Below are positions 63,108 to 64,000 of a DNA stretch of 64,000 nucleotides, in pieces (positions within the stretch are counted from its first letter, which is position 1; each line of letters begins with the position of its first letter). The notes under the pieces were generated by a model. The model saw nothing but the letters and a program-made list of their open reading frames with translations, had not been told where the DNA came from and did not search any database. The translations under genes were made by a program, and so were the position numbers. The stretch is taken from contig JAQFVV010006354.1 of the NCBI GenBank assembly GCA_028023455.1, positions 868,001 to 932,000 on the forward strand, written 5' to 3'. Origin of the DNA: Epiperipatus broadwayi (Eukaryota; Onychophora; Udeonychophora; Euonychophora; Peripatidae).

Positions 63108-63302
63108 AATATAATAAAAATAATAAATATAACGATAATAAACTATTATAAATAGTCTGTCAATCTGCAGAAGTACTTACGGTTATTTAACCGAAAGTAC
63201 TTCTGCAGATTGAAAGACTATTTATAATAGTTTATTATTGTTATATTTATTATTTTTATTATGATTACAATTTTGTTCTAATTAACGGACATTTTATTTA
63301 TA
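63108..63302. mobile_element. Hairpin MITE-like element, family D copy 2
   Basis: A strong hairpin has arms at about 63108-63182 and 63188-63263, with the loop at the palindrome GGTTATTTAACC. It is followed by an outer segment (about 63264-63302, ending TTAACGGACATTTTATTTAT) that matches in inverted orientation the outer end of the 4858 element. The hairpin sequences of the two copies differ. A TA run follows. No coding capacity. Confidence 0.65.
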
Positions 63303-64000
63303 TTATATATATATTACTTGATGTTTATTTCTTTTAAAACCATTATGTTGTCTTTCTTACATACTTTCTCACTGAATTGAATATGTAAACATAAATATAT
63401 AATATATTTATCATAAATATAAGATATATTTATTTAAACATAAATATAAAATTAAAATATATAGTTGTCTATTAAGTTGATTATCTTTAAATATTCAATT
63501 CAATGATTATATATATATATATATATCAAACCATTCTTCCAAACATTAAGTAATTTCAGCTATGCCCCCTTATATTTTTATTCACAGGGAATATAACTGC
63601 AATTACTTAACATTTAGGAGAGAGATTTGATATTTGATTTTAGATAGTAGTAGGCACTGAGATTATTTATCATATATATTAAATGGCAGGATTTCAGAGT
63701 GTACATGTAAAAATATATTTTGAATTCAACTGAAATACATTTTATTTTTGTTATTATTGATGATCGCACTCGATAACATTGGCCACAATTCTGATAATAG
63801 TTAATGGAATCCAGTCAAAACATCAGTATAATTTTAACATAAAAAATATATTTTTGAAGAATTTTATATTTATACATATATATATAATATAATTATTTTA
63901 CATTTAAAAATTATTTTTTAAAAAATATAATCTATTTCTAATTTTGTATGAGTTAATTAAATTTTATAAATTTTTTATTTGCTAAACTTAATTGTAAATA
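63303..64000. other. AT-rich sequence, no supported gene
   Basis: Only AT-rich sequence with short TA runs (63509-63526, 63875-63887) and the repeated word ACATAAATATA near 63390-63450. Confidence 0.65.

Overview
The window looks like nuclear DNA of an AT-rich metazoan genome, roughly a quarter GC by eye. I found no host gene, no RNA gene of ordinary type and no operon-like layout. What can be read is a dense graveyard of eukaryotic transposable elements set in AT-rich, microsatellite-laden sequence. The element types present (Penelope-like elements with a GIY-YIG endonuclease, a K02A2.6-like Gypsy LTR element, RTE-type and Jockey-like LINEs, a KIAA1586/ZMYM-like hAT transposase, tRNA-derived SINEs, piggyBac-like and foldback MITEs) point to an animal, most likely an invertebrate. 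I cannot name the species.

Layout. 1-9.2 kb: AT-rich sequence with a (TA)n array, one hairpin element (4.86-5.03 kb) and one inverted repeat (5.20-5.59 kb). 9.2-13.9 kb: two direct copies of a ~1.8 kb repeat (family A) followed by a palindromic MITE (family C). 16.0-16.3 kb: a foldback element. 18.06-18.82 and 25.49-26.25 kb: two TTAA-flanked, piggyBac-like MITEs. 20.4 and 22.6 kb: two tRNA-like SINEs with A-tails. 29.6-30.1 kb: an old RTE fragment. 30.238-33.655 kb: a complete-ended Gypsy LTR retrotransposon with perfect 5-bp target duplications that has lost reverse transcriptase, RNase H and most of integrase. 35.1-35.5 kb: a second family C element. 35.53-38.34 kb: a nearly complete Penelope-like element with long inverted termini. 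39.8-41.0 kb: a compound family C foldback. 44.7-46.1 kb: a fossil hAT transposase. 49.2-50.0 and 52.5-53.4 kb: two decayed LINEs. 54.5-56.1 kb: a young RTE 3' end and a foldback element, separated and bounded by long (TA)n tracts. 57.07-60.21 kb: two family A copies arranged head to head as a ~1.9 kb palindrome. 60.4-62.04 kb: a second, 5'-truncated Penelope-like element. 63.1-63.3 kb: a hairpin related to the one at 4.9 kb.

How the parts relate. The two Penelope elements encode the same architecture (divergent RT, then GIY-YIG endonuclease). Both carry, in their 3' untranslated region, a conserved fold that can be drawn as a hammerhead ribozyme in which the C3-G8 core pair is replaced by U-A. 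The inverted copy at the 5' end of the first element keeps the same fold. This is the most interesting signal in the window. The non-autonomous elements (families A-E) have no autonomous partner here. Most foldbacks abut (TA)n tracts, which suggests insertion into, or seeding of, TA microsatellites. All coding calls are fossils or pseudogenes with stops and frameshifts, recognised from family motifs by eye. No alignment or database search could be run.
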